A stretch of 11,576 nucleotides of DNA from Nitriliruptoraceae bacterium (GCA_007117945.1 SKTN01000155.1:1-11576), one strand, 5' to 3'. Positions 1-6,534 are shown, counted from the stretch's first letter. Made by a program: numbers and translations. Notes: generated by a model from the sequence alone, not told the origin.

Positions 1-276
1 ATGCGCAGCCGGCTGGAGGCCATCGCCGCCAGCCACGGGGACGGCGCCTGGGAGGTGCGCGGCCGGGGGATGATGCAGGGCCTGGACGTGGGCGACGGGG
101 CGCTGGGCAAGGCCATCCAGGCGGCCGCCTTCGAGGGTGGCCTGCTCTTCGGTCCCTGCGGCACCGGTGGTCGGGTACTGAAGCTGATCCCGCCGCTCAA
201 CACCTCCGAGGAGGATGTGGCGCTGGGGATGGACCGCTTCGAGGCCGCCATCGACGCGGCGCTCGTGACGGCCTGA
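1..276 (+). CDS. Class III PLP aminotransferase, C-terminal end (EctB-like), partial
   Basis: This is the last 91 residues of a class III (ornithine/omega-amino acid type) aminotransferase; the rest lies before the window. The signature VRGRGMMQGLDVGDG (residues 19-33), followed by an AAFEGGLL segment, VLKLIPPLN and a closing amphipathic helix, is the small-domain end of this family. The wording is closest to diaminobutyrate-2-oxoglutarate transaminase (EctB), with GABA/omega-amino acid transaminases as the alternative. EctB proteins usually read ETSG or similar where this one reads FGPCG, so it may be an EctB paralogue with another amine donor. The PLP lysine is outside the window. The next gene starts 22 bases downstream, so the two are almost certainly co-transcribed. 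Base 1 is not a claimed start codon. Family call firm; substrate inferred. Confidence 0.8.
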   Translation: MRSRLEAIAASHGDGAWEVRGRGMMQGLDVGDGALGKAIQAAAFEGGLLFGPCGTGGRVLKLIPPLNTSEEDVALGMDRFEAAIDAALVTA

Positions 277-298
277 GACCACCGGAGGAGATGCCACC

Positions 299-1669
299 GT
301 GCTGACCGCGATCGATCCCACCACCGGCTACGAGATCCACGAGGTCGAGGCGGCTGACGACGCCGCCCGCGAGGCGGTGATGGCGCGCGCCGCCACCGCT
401 TTCGAGGCCTGGCGCCACACCAGCTTCGACGACCGCGCCGAGGTGCTGCGCACCGTCGCCGCGCGCATGCGCGACGACGTGGAGCGTCTCGCGATGCTGA
501 TGACCGTGGAGATGGGCAAGCCCATCACCGAGGCCCGGGGCGAGGTGGCCAAGGCCGCCTGGGCCGCGGACCACTACGCCGAGCACGCGCAGCGCTACCT
601 CGCCACCGAGGTGCTGCCCTCGGACGCCACGTCCTCCTACGTGCAGTACCTGCCGCTCGGGCCCGTACTCGGCATCCTGCCCTGGAACGCACCCTTCTGG
701 CTGGCCTTCCGGTTCGTCGCCCCCGCACTGATGGCGGGCAACACCTGCGTGATCAAGCACGACCCCCACGTCCCCGCCTGCGCCGAAGCCATCGCGGAGC
801 TGTTCGTGGACGCGGGCGCGCCCGAGGGCATCTGCCAGCAGCTGCCCCTGGAGACACCGGACGTCGCCGCGGCGATCCGCGACCCCCGCATCCAGGCGGT
901 GTCCTTCACCGGTTCCGACCGGGCCGGTGCCGCCGTCGCCGCGGAGGCTGCCGGAGCGCTGAAGCCGGCGGTGCTGGAGCTCGGCGGCTCCGACCCGGCG
1001 ATCGTGCTGGCCGACGCGGACCTCGAGACCGCGGCCGACGCCATCGCGCTGATGCGCATCATCAACGCCGGTCAGTCCTGTATCGCCGCCAAGCGGATCC
1101 TGGTGGAGGCGACCGTCCACGACCGGTTCGTGGGGCTGCTCGAAGAGCGGCTCGCGGCCCTGGTGGTGGGCGACCCCCGCGAGGAGTCCACCCAGATCGG
1201 GCCCCTGGCCCGCGCGGACCTGCGCGACAACGTGCACCGGCAGGTGCGGGCCACCATCGACGCCGGGGCCACGTGCCGGCTGGGTGGCGAGATCCCCGAG
1301 GGTCCGGGGTTCTTCTACCCCGTCACCCTGCTCACCGAGGTGACCCCCGACATGGTGGCCAGCTGCGAGGAGACCTTCGGTCCCATCGCCGTGGTCACGC
1401 AGGTCGCCGACGCGGACGAGGCCCTCACCGTCGCCAACGACACGCCCTACGGCCTGGCCGCCAGCGTGTGGACCACCACCGAGCGCGGTGAGGCCATGGC
1501 CCGCGACATCGAGGCCGGACAGGTCGCGGTCAACGGCGTGGTCAAGACCGACCCGCGGCTGCCCAGCGGCGGGATCAAGCGCTCGGGCTACGGTCGCGAG
1601 CTCGGCCCCCACGGCATCCACGAGTTCGTCAACGCCCAGCAGGTGTGGGTCGGACCCAAGCAGGAGTGA
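299..1669 (+). CDS. NAD(P)-dependent aldehyde dehydrogenase, succinate-semialdehyde dehydrogenase type
   Basis: A 456-residue cytosolic aldehyde dehydrogenase that oxidises an aldehyde, probably a semialdehyde, to the acid. Visible landmarks are PWNAPF with the oxyanion Asn130, a KHDPHVP cofactor segment (Lys153), SFTGS in the Rossmann fold, general base Glu227 in LELGGSDP, nucleophile Cys261 in NAGQSCIAAKR and EETFGPI. The short length, the KHxxxVP segment and the QSCIAAKR active site match the GabD1/Sad branch of succinate-semialdehyde dehydrogenases rather than the longer GabD. The start is GTG at 299, placed 8 bases after GGAGGAG (284-290); the ATG at 291 runs into a stop within five codons. 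It lies between a class III aminotransferase and a cystathionine gamma-synthase-like gene, so its substrate is probably the semialdehyde made by that transaminase (succinate or aspartate semialdehyde are candidates). That substrate assignment is inference. Confidence 0.9.
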   Translation: MLTAIDPTTGYEIHEVEAADDAAREAVMARAATAFEAWRHTSFDDRAEVLRTVAARMRDDVERLAMLMTVEMGKPITEARGEVAKAAWAADHYAEHAQRYLATEVLPSDATSSYVQYLPLGPVLGILPWNAPFWLAFRFVAPALMAGNTCVIKHDPHVPACAEAIAELFVDAGAPEGICQQLPLETPDVAAAIRDPRIQAVSFTGSDRAGAAVAAEAAGALKPAVLELGGSDPAIVLADADLETAADAIALMRIINAGQSCIAAKRILVEATVHDRFVGLLEERLAALVVGDPREESTQIGPLARADLRDNVHRQVRATIDAGATCRLGGEIPEGPGFFYPVTLLTEVTPDMVASCEETFGPIAVVTQVADADEALTVANDTPYGLAASVWTTTERGEAMARDIEAGQVAVNGVVKTDPRLPSGGIKRSGYGRELGPHGIHEFVNAQQVWVGPKQE

Positions 1670-1671
1670 GC

Positions 1672-2898
1672 ATGACCCACCACGCGGACCACCCCGACGA
1701 CACGGACCGGGGCGCCGACCCGGCGCTGCACGCCCGTCCTGGCACACGGGCGGTGTGGGCGGGTGAGCACGGCGGCTTCATGGACCGTGCCACCCAGGTC
1801 CCCATGGTGGGCAGCGTCGCCTTCGGCTACGACGACCTCGACACCTGGTACGAGGTCGCCACGGGTGCCCGCGAGGGCCACATCTACGGCCGCAACACCA
1901 ACCCCACCGTCGCGGTGTTCGAGGAGAAGCTGCGCATCCTCGAAGGCGCCGAGGACGCCACCTCGGCGTCCACGGGCATGGGCGCGATCAGCGCCGTGCT
2001 GTGGGCCCTGCTGCGACCCGGCGACCGCGTGGTCAGCGTCAAGGACACCTACGGCGGCACCTCGAAGCTGTTCACCGAGTTCCTGCCCGACTACCGCATC
2101 GAGGTGGAGCTGGTCGACACCACCGACCACGACGCCATCGAGCGCGAGGTCGCCCGCGGCTGCGATCTGCTCTACCTCGAGACCCCCACCAACCCCACCC
2201 TGAAGCTGCTGGACCTCGAGCGGCTGTCGGCCGCCGGGCACGCCGCGGGAGCCGTGGTCGTGGTGGACAACACCTTCGCCACCCCGATCAACCAACAGCC
2301 CCTGGCGCTCGGTGCCGACCTGGTGGTCCACAGCGCGACCAAGTACCTCGGTGGGCACGCCGATGCCCTTGGCGGGGTGGTCGCCGGTCGCACGGAGCTG
2401 ATCGAGCGGATCTACCACTACCGGGAGATCAACGGCGCGACCCTGCACCCCGAGGCCGCCTACCTGCTGCTGCGGGGGCTGAAGACCCTGCACCTGCGCG
2501 TGGAACGCCAGCAGCACAACGCCCAGGGGGTCGCGGAGTACCTCGAGGCCCACGAGGGCGTGACGGTGGTCAACTACCCCGGTCTGGCCTCCCACCCCCA
2601 GCACGAGCTCGCGACCCTGCAGATGCGCGGCTTCGGCGGGATGCTCAGCTTCGGGTTGGAGGGGGGCCTCGACGCGCTCGCCCGGTTCTTCCCCCGGCTG
2701 CGCTTCGCCCACGCGGCCGCCAACCTCGGTGCCGTGGAGACCATCGTCGCGCCACCGGCGACCTCCAGCCACGTGGAGTGTTCACCTGCGGAGCGGGCGG
2801 CGCTGGGCATCCCCGAGGGGCTGCTGCGCTACTCCGCGGGCATCGAGGACCTCGAGGACCTGCTCGCGGACCTCGACCAGGCCTTCGCCGCCCGGTGA
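1672..2898 (+). CDS. Cystathionine gamma-synthase family PLP-dependent enzyme
   Basis: A 408-residue fold-type I PLP enzyme of the Cys/Met metabolism family (gamma-synthases, gamma-lyases, O-acylhomoserine sulfhydrylases). Visible motifs are YGRNTNPT (from Tyr72), which supplies the phosphate-binding Tyr/Arg from the neighbouring subunit; STGMGAIS, the phosphate loop; DTYGGT, with the catalytic Tyr; DNTFATP (Asp199 binds the pyridine nitrogen); SATKYLGGH with Schiff-base Lys224; and LRYSAGIED, with the carboxylate-binding Arg. The YGRNTNPT form differs from the usual YSRxxNPT of textbook MetB and marks a subgroup whose reaction I cannot assign. The chosen ATG at 1672 follows AGGAG (1662-1666) by 5 bases; an in-frame GTG at 1645 lies inside the previous gene. 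Only two bases separate it from the aldehyde dehydrogenase stop, so it belongs to the same operon. Methionine/homocysteine gamma-lyase or a gamma-replacement enzyme are both possible. Confidence 0.88.
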   Translation: MTHHADHPDDTDRGADPALHARPGTRAVWAGEHGGFMDRATQVPMVGSVAFGYDDLDTWYEVATGAREGHIYGRNTNPTVAVFEEKLRILEGAEDATSASTGMGAISAVLWALLRPGDRVVSVKDTYGGTSKLFTEFLPDYRIEVELVDTTDHDAIEREVARGCDLLYLETPTNPTLKLLDLERLSAAGHAAGAVVVVDNTFATPINQQPLALGADLVVHSATKYLGGHADALGGVVAGRTELIERIYHYREINGATLHPEAAYLLLRGLKTLHLRVERQQHNAQGVAEYLEAHEGVTVVNYPGLASHPQHELATLQMRGFGGMLSFGLEGGLDALARFFPRLRFAHAAANLGAVETIVAPPATSSHVECSPAERAALGIPEGLLRYSAGIEDLEDLLADLDQAFAAR

Positions 2899-2911
2899 GC
2901 CGCGGCGCTCA
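2896..2911. terminator. Short dyad spanning two convergent stop codons, possible weak terminator
   Basis: TGAGC and GCTCA form a perfect 5-bp inverted repeat around a 6-base loop. The left arm contains the plus-strand stop TGA (2896-2898) and the right arm the minus-strand stop (2909-2911), so the hairpin reads the same from both genes. The stem is short and no T-tract follows on either side, so a terminator role is only a guess. Confidence 0.2.
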
Positions 2912-3397
2912 GCGCTCGCTCGGCCGGATCACCAGCACGGGGCAGCGGGCGTGACGCACGCACTGCTCCGAGACCGACCCCAGCTTGAGGTCCTTGAACC
3001 CGCCATGGCCCCGGGCACCGACCACCAGCAGATCCGCCCCCCGGGAGGCCTCCACCAGACGGCGTGAGGGCTTGCCCGGCATGGCGACCAGCTGCACGTG
3101 CACGTCGACGTCGCGGGTCACCACCTCCTGCACGAACCGGGAGAGGTTGTGCAGGGCCACGTCGTGGGAGTGGCGGTCCTGCTGTTCGGTCCACCTGCGG
3201 GACTCGTCGGCCAGCTGCTGCACCGTGCTGCTGTCGGGGAAGTGGGAGCTGCCGAGGAAGGGCTCGCTGCGCTTGGCTGGCGGGTAGACGTACATCGCCG
3301 TCAGGTCGGCGCCCGTCAACGCCGCCTCGTCCACGGCCCACCTCAGCGCCGCCTGTGCCTCGGGTGATCCGTCGATTCCGACCACGATGGACGACAT
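2909..3397 (-). CDS. Universal stress protein (UspA family), ATP-binding type
   Basis: A 162-residue single-domain universal stress protein. The N-terminus SSIVVGIDGSPEA carries the usual Asp9 of the nucleotide pocket. The C-terminal part has the complete ATP-binding signature G-2x-G-9x-G-S at Gly127, Gly130, Gly140 and Ser141, followed by CPVLVI on the last strand. It should therefore belong to the ATP-binding Usp class; such proteins typically dimerise and are induced by starvation, hypoxia or oxidative stress. The ATG at 3397 fits the canonical start of the family; the upstream ribosome binding site is poor. A TAGGCT -10-like hexamer on the minus strand (3437-3442) overlaps the -10 of the divergent rimK-like gene, but no good -35 is visible for this side. 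Its 3' end is 10 bases from the convergent PLP enzyme gene. A client or pathway cannot be told from the sequence. Confidence 0.92.
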   Translation of the reverse strand: MSSIVVGIDGSPEAQAALRWAVDEAALTGADLTAMYVYPPAKRSEPFLGSSHFPDSSTVQQLADESRRWTEQQDRHSHDVALHNLSRFVQEVVTRDVDVHVQLVAMPGKPSRRLVEASRGADLLVVGARGHGGFKDLKLGSVSEQCVRHARCPVLVIRPSER

Positions 3398-3416
3398 GGG
3401 CTGCTCGCTTGGCTCG

Positions 3417-3446
3417 GTGACGCAGGGCGGACCTGCAGCCTACGGT
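3417..3446 (+). promoter_or_regulatory. Predicted sigma-A-type promoter of the rimK-like gene
   Basis: GTGACG at 3417-3422 (four of six matches to TTGACA), an 18-base spacer and TACGGT at 3441-3446 (the TAnnnT -10 common in high-GC actinomycetes). A 6-bp dyad, CGGTGG-CGC-CCACCG at 3443-3457, covers the -10 end and the expected transcription start, where a repressor would act. Found by eye; no start-site data. Confidence 0.4.
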
Positions 3447-3463
3447 GGCGCCCACCGGACCAC

Positions 3464-3485
3464 CACCGCGGAGCACCCCGCGGTG
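3464..3485 (+). promoter_or_regulatory. 8-bp perfect inverted repeat in the rimK-like leader
   Basis: CACCGCGG (3464-3471) and CCGCGGTG (3478-3485) form a perfect 8-bp stem with a 6-base loop. It lies between the predicted promoter and the GAGGAG ribosome binding site (3512-3517), so it would fold in the 5' leader of the mRNA or act as a DNA operator between the two divergent genes. No T-tract follows, so a plain terminator is unlikely. Confidence 0.4.
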
Positions 3486-3522
3486 CCCAGCACCGGCCGA
3501 CGAGCGACCCCGAGGAGACCAC

Positions 3523-4785
3523 GTGAAGCTGGCCATCCTGTCCCGCGCGCCCCACAGCTACAGCACCCGACGGCTCCGAGCGGCGGCGGAGGAACGGGGA
3601 CACCGCGTCCGCGTGCTCAACACCCTGCGCTTCGCGATCGACCTCTCGGGCGGGGAACCCGACCTGCAGTACCGCGGGAAGCCGCTGTCGGACTACGACG
3701 CCATCCTGCCGCGGATCGGGGCGTCGATCACCTTCTTCGGGATGGCGGTGGTGCGCCAGTTCGAGCAGATGGACGTCTACACGCCGACCACGGCCGCCGG
3801 CATCGCCAACTCCCGGGACAAGCTCCGTTCGATCCAGATCCTGTCCCGCCACGACATCAAGATCCCCGCCACGACCTTCGCCCGCGACCGCGCCGACGTG
3901 CTTCCCGCGATCGAGCGGGTCGGGGGCGCCCCGGTGGTCATCAAGCTGCTCGAGGGGACCCAGGGGATCGGGGTGATCCTCGCGCCGGACACCAAGGTCG
4001 CCGAGGCCGTGATCGAGACCCTGCAGAGCACCAAGCAGAACGTGCTGATCCAGCGCTTCATCGCCGAGAGCCGCGGCCGCGACATCCGGGCCTTCGTGAT
4101 CGGCGACCGCGTGGTGGCCGCGATGCGCCGCAGCGCTCAGGGCGACGAGTTCCGCTCCAACGTGCACCGAGGTGGCACGACCGAGGCCGTCGAACTCGAC
4201 GACGAGTACCAGCGCGTCGCGGTGCAGTCCGCCCAGATCATGGGGCTGAAGGTCGCCGGTGTCGACATGCTGGAGAGCGACGACGGCCCGATGGTCATGG
4301 AGGTCAACTCCTCCCCCGGCCTCGAGGGCATCGAGGCGGCCAGCGAGCTCGACATCGCCGGTGCCGTCGTCGACTACGTCGCCAACCAGGTCGCCTTCCC
4401 CGAGCTCGACGTGCGCCAGCGGCTGACCGTGAGCACGGGGTACGGCGTCGCGGAGCTGCACATCGGTGACGGCTCCGGCATGGTGGGCCGCACCCTGGCC
4501 GACTCCGGCCTGCGCGAGCGCGACATCACGGTGCTGACCGTGACCCGCGGCACCCGCGTCGTGCCCAACCCCCGGGGCAGCCGTGCGCTGGAGTCCGGCG
4601 ACCGGCTGCTGTGCTTCGGGCGTCTCGAGGAGATGCGCGATCTCGTGCCCGCCCGTCGCCGGCGTCGTGCCCGACCCAAGGTGGAGCCGCTGCCGCCCGA
4701 GGCCGTCGAGGAACTGGCGGCCAGCCACGAGGAGCCGGCCCCACCCCTGACCGAAGCCGACACCGTCACCAAGGACGCCCCATGA
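3523..4785 (+). CDS. rimK: RimK-type ATP-grasp alpha-L-glutamate ligase fused to an RCK_C (TrkA_C) domain
   Basis: A 420-residue protein. Residues 1-300 match RimK over its full usual length of about 300: the N-terminal KLAILSR and YSTRRL segments, LPRIGASITFFG, SRDKLRS, the ATP-binding Lys141 in VIKLLEGTQGIGV, EFRSNVHRGG, and the metal-binding Glu260/Asn262 in MEVNSSPGLEGIE. RimK ligases add glutamates to the C-terminus of ribosomal protein S6 with ATP. Residues 301-372 form an RCK_C domain (VAELHIG, GRTLADSGLRERDITVL, RG, the PNP turn, LESGDRLLCFG), a ligand-sensing module better known from K+ transport proteins and in some cases a c-di-AMP sensor. The tail, 373-420, has a run of arginines and then acidic, Pro-rich disorder. 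GTG at 3523 was chosen because GAGGAG ends 5 bases before it and the RimK N-terminus starts there; the in-frame GTG at 3445 adds unrelated residues. The stop overlaps the next start by ATGA. The S6 substrate is inferred; related ligases use other acceptors. Confidence 0.9.
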   Translation: MKLAILSRAPHSYSTRRLRAAAEERGHRVRVLNTLRFAIDLSGGEPDLQYRGKPLSDYDAILPRIGASITFFGMAVVRQFEQMDVYTPTTAAGIANSRDKLRSIQILSRHDIKIPATTFARDRADVLPAIERVGGAPVVIKLLEGTQGIGVILAPDTKVAEAVIETLQSTKQNVLIQRFIAESRGRDIRAFVIGDRVVAAMRRSAQGDEFRSNVHRGGTTEAVELDDEYQRVAVQSAQIMGLKVAGVDMLESDDGPMVMEVNSSPGLEGIEAASELDIAGAVVDYVANQVAFPELDVRQRLTVSTGYGVAELHIGDGSGMVGRTLADSGLRERDITVLTVTRGTRVVPNPRGSRALESGDRLLCFGRLEEMRDLVPARRRRRARPKVEPLPPEAVEELAASHEEPAPPLTEADTVTKDAP

Positions 4786-5312
4786 GCCTGACCGACACCC
4801 GTGTTCTGGTCCTCGCCGCCGACCTGTTCGAGGACAGCGAACTGCTCTACCCCGTGCTCCGTCTGCGCGAGGAGGGCGCCGAGGTCACCACCGCGAGCCC
4901 CGACGGAGGCGCCGTCGCGGGCAAGAAGGGCCACGGCCCCTTCCCCGTGGACGCCAGCGTGGAGGAGGTGAAGGTGGAGGGCTTCGACGCCCTGGTGATC
5001 CCGGGTGGCTTCGCCCCCGACGCCCTGCGCCGCTCCGCCACGGTCCTGGAGCTCGTCCGGGCCTTCGACGCCGCGGACAAGCCCATCGCCTTCATCTGCC
5101 ACGCCGGGTGGGTACCGATCTCCGCGCGCATCATCGAGGGGCGGCGTGCCACCAGCTTCCTCGCGATCAAGGACGACATGGTCAACGCGGGCTGCCACTG
5201 GGAGGACGCCCCCGTGGTGGTCGACGGCAACCTCATCTCCTCGCGCCACCCCGGCGACCTCGGCCCGTGGATGCGGGCGCTGATCGAGGCCCTGGGCGGT
5301 CGGGTGAGCTGA
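4782..5312 (+). CDS. DJ-1/PfpI family protein (type 1 glutamine amidotransferase-like fold)
   Basis: A 176-residue DJ-1/PfpI superfamily protein covering the single domain. The strand-turn VLVLAADLFEDSE carries the conserved acidic Glu17; LVIPGGFAPD forms the glycine-rich loop; FICHAGW holds the nucleophile-elbow cysteine Cys106 followed by His107. PfpI members usually read CHGP at this point and this one reads CHAGW, still compatible with a reactive cysteine. Family members act as proteases, as chaperones such as Hsp31, or in the repair or removal of glyoxal-damaged molecules; which applies here cannot be read. The ATG overlaps the rimK-like stop (ATGA), and AAGGA (4771-4775) sits 6 bases upstream, so the two genes should be translated together and may share a stress-related role. 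There is no signal peptide. Confidence 0.88.
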   Translation: MSLTDTRVLVLAADLFEDSELLYPVLRLREEGAEVTTASPDGGAVAGKKGHGPFPVDASVEEVKVEGFDALVIPGGFAPDALRRSATVLELVRAFDAADKPIAFICHAGWVPISARIIEGRRATSFLAIKDDMVNAGCHWEDAPVVVDGNLISSRHPGDLGPWMRALIEALGGRVS

Positions 5313-5326
5313 GCTGCGGTTGGGGG

Positions 5327-5355
5327 TGGACCGGCTCCGGGCGGTCAGCTACCGT
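5327..5355 (+). promoter_or_regulatory. Predicted sigma-A-type promoter of the LLM monooxygenase gene
   Basis: TGGACC at 5327-5332 (four of six matches to TTGACA), a 17-base spacer, then TACCGT at 5350-5355 (TAnnnT). Transcription would start near 5362, leaving a leader of about 50 bases before the ATG at 5414. Called by eye. Confidence 0.45.
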
Positions 5356-5363
5356 CATAGACG

Positions 5364-5377
5364 GTTGCGATAGCAAC
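5364..5377. promoter_or_regulatory. Inverted-repeat operator, MarR/RosR-like
   Basis: GTTGC-GATA-GCAAC is a perfect 5-bp inverted repeat with a 4-base centre, placed at the expected transcription start of the LLM gene. Its GTTG-N6-CAAC skeleton has the same half-site spacing as the operator I recall for the redox-sensing MarR-family repressor RosR of Corynebacterium, which controls flavin monooxygenase genes. A repressor bound here would block initiation. No regulator gene lies in the window. Confidence 0.45.
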
Positions 5378-5413
5378 GACCGCCTCGTGCACCACCTCGT
5401 GAAGGGCTCCGCG

Positions 5414-6526
5414 ATGCAGTTCGGCGTGTTCTCCGTCGGCGACATCACCCCCGATCCCACCACCGGCCGCGAACCCACGGAGGCGGAGCGGATCCAGGCG
5501 ATGGTCGCCATCGCCTGCAAGGCCGAGGAGGTGGGCCTCGACGTGTTCGCCAGCGGCGAGCACCACAACCCGCCCTTCGTGACCTCCTCGCCCACCACGC
5601 TGCTCGGCTACATCGCCGCCCGGACCGAGCGGCTGATCCTGTCCACGGCCACGACGCTGATCACCACCAACGATCCCGTCCGCCTCGCCGAGGAGTACGC
5701 GCTGCTCCAGCACCTCGCCGGTGGCCGGGTGGATCTCATGCTCGGACGGGGCAACACCGGCCCCGTCTACCCCTGGTTCGGCTACGACATCCGCGACGCC
5801 CTCGACCTCACCATCGAGCACTACGGCCTGCTGCACCGGTTGTGGCGGGAGGACGTGGTGGACTGGGAGGGCCGCTTCCGGGCGCCGCTCACCGGGTTCA
5901 CCGCGACGCCGCGCCCCCTGGACGGTGTCCCGCCCTTCGTGTGGCACGGCTCCATCCGCACGCCCCAGATCGCCGAGCAGGCCGCCTTCTACGGCAACGG
6001 CTTCTTCCACAACAACATCTTCTGGCCGCAGCACCACACCCAGCGCATGGTCACCCTGTACCGCGAGCGGTTCGAGGCCCACGGTCACGGCGCGGCGGAC
6101 CAGGCCATCGTCGGGCTCGGCGGGCAGGTGTTCGTCCGCCCGAACTCCCAGGACGCCGTCGAGGAGTTCCGCCCCTACTTCGACGTCGCCCCCGTCTACG
6201 GCCACGGACCGTCGCTGGAGGAGTTCACCGCCGAGACCCCCCTGACCGTCGGCAGCCCCCAGCAGGTCATCGAGCGCTACGCCGCGATGCGTGCGCACGT
6301 CGGCGACTACCAGCGCCAACTCTTCCTGATCGACCACGCCGGCCTGCCCCTGTCCACGGTGCTCGAGCAGCTGGAGATCCTCGGCGGGGAGATCGTCCCG
6401 GCACTGCGCCGGGAGCTGGCGGCGGACCGGCCGGCACACATCCCCGACGCCCCGACCCACGCGAGCCTGCGCGAGGCCGCCGCAGCGGGGCGACAGGACC
6501 TCCTCGACACCGCTCCCGGGGCCTGA
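5414..6526 (+). CDS. LLM class flavin-dependent monooxygenase, CE1758 family
   Basis: A 370-residue bacterial-luciferase-like TIM-barrel oxidoreductase. The N-terminal MQFGVFSVGDITPDPTTG, the GEHHNPPF loop, TTLITTNDPVR, GRVDLMLGRGNTGPVYPWFG, PPFVWHGSIRTP, GFFHNNIFWP and LTVGSPQQVIERY are characteristic of the group I know as the CE1758 family, expected to use reduced FMN and oxygen; the physiological substrate is unknown. Members are often paired with a CE1759-type FMN reductase, which is not next to this gene. The ATG at 5414 starts the family N-terminus and follows GAAGGG (5401-5406); the reading frame stays open upstream to 5108 but overlaps the DJ-1 gene. It has its own predicted promoter with an inverted repeat at the start site and a GC-rich hairpin over its stop codon, so it looks like a single-gene unit. 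Confidence 0.92.
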   Translation: MQFGVFSVGDITPDPTTGREPTEAERIQAMVAIACKAEEVGLDVFASGEHHNPPFVTSSPTTLLGYIAARTERLILSTATTLITTNDPVRLAEEYALLQHLAGGRVDLMLGRGNTGPVYPWFGYDIRDALDLTIEHYGLLHRLWREDVVDWEGRFRAPLTGFTATPRPLDGVPPFVWHGSIRTPQIAEQAAFYGNGFFHNNIFWPQHHTQRMVTLYRERFEAHGHGAADQAIVGLGGQVFVRPNSQDAVEEFRPYFDVAPVYGHGPSLEEFTAETPLTVGSPQQVIERYAAMRAHVGDYQRQLFLIDHAGLPLSTVLEQLEILGGEIVPALRRELAADRPAHIPDAPTHASLREAAAAGRQDLLDTAPGA

Positions 6527-6534
6527 CCCCCGGG
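6515..6534 (+). terminator. GC-rich hairpin over the LLM gene stop codon
   Basis: CCCGGGG (6515-6521) pairs perfectly with CCCCGGG (6528-6534), leaving a 6-base loop that contains the TGA stop. A seven-pair all-GC stem is stable, but no T-tract follows, so it would be a U-less terminator of the sort proposed for high-GC actinomycetes, or a 3'-end stabiliser. Confidence 0.4.

Noticed and set aside
197..1747. 516-codon minus-strand frame opposite the aldehyde dehydrogenase
   Set aside because: It is the shadow of a gene with complete catalytic motifs; the product is low-complexity without domains.
3445..3522. In-frame upstream extension of the rimK-like gene
   Set aside because: The extra 26 residues are Pro/Arg-rich and non-conserved, and the good ribosome binding site points to GTG 3523.
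3343..4728. 461-codon minus-strand frame opposite the rimK-like gene
   Set aside because: It covers a clearly conserved gene and the start of usp, has no family motifs and has antisense-type composition.
5108..5413. In-frame upstream extension of the LLM monooxygenase
   Set aside because: It overlaps the DJ-1 gene, covers the predicted promoter and operator, and adds residues unlike the family N-terminus, which begins at 5414.
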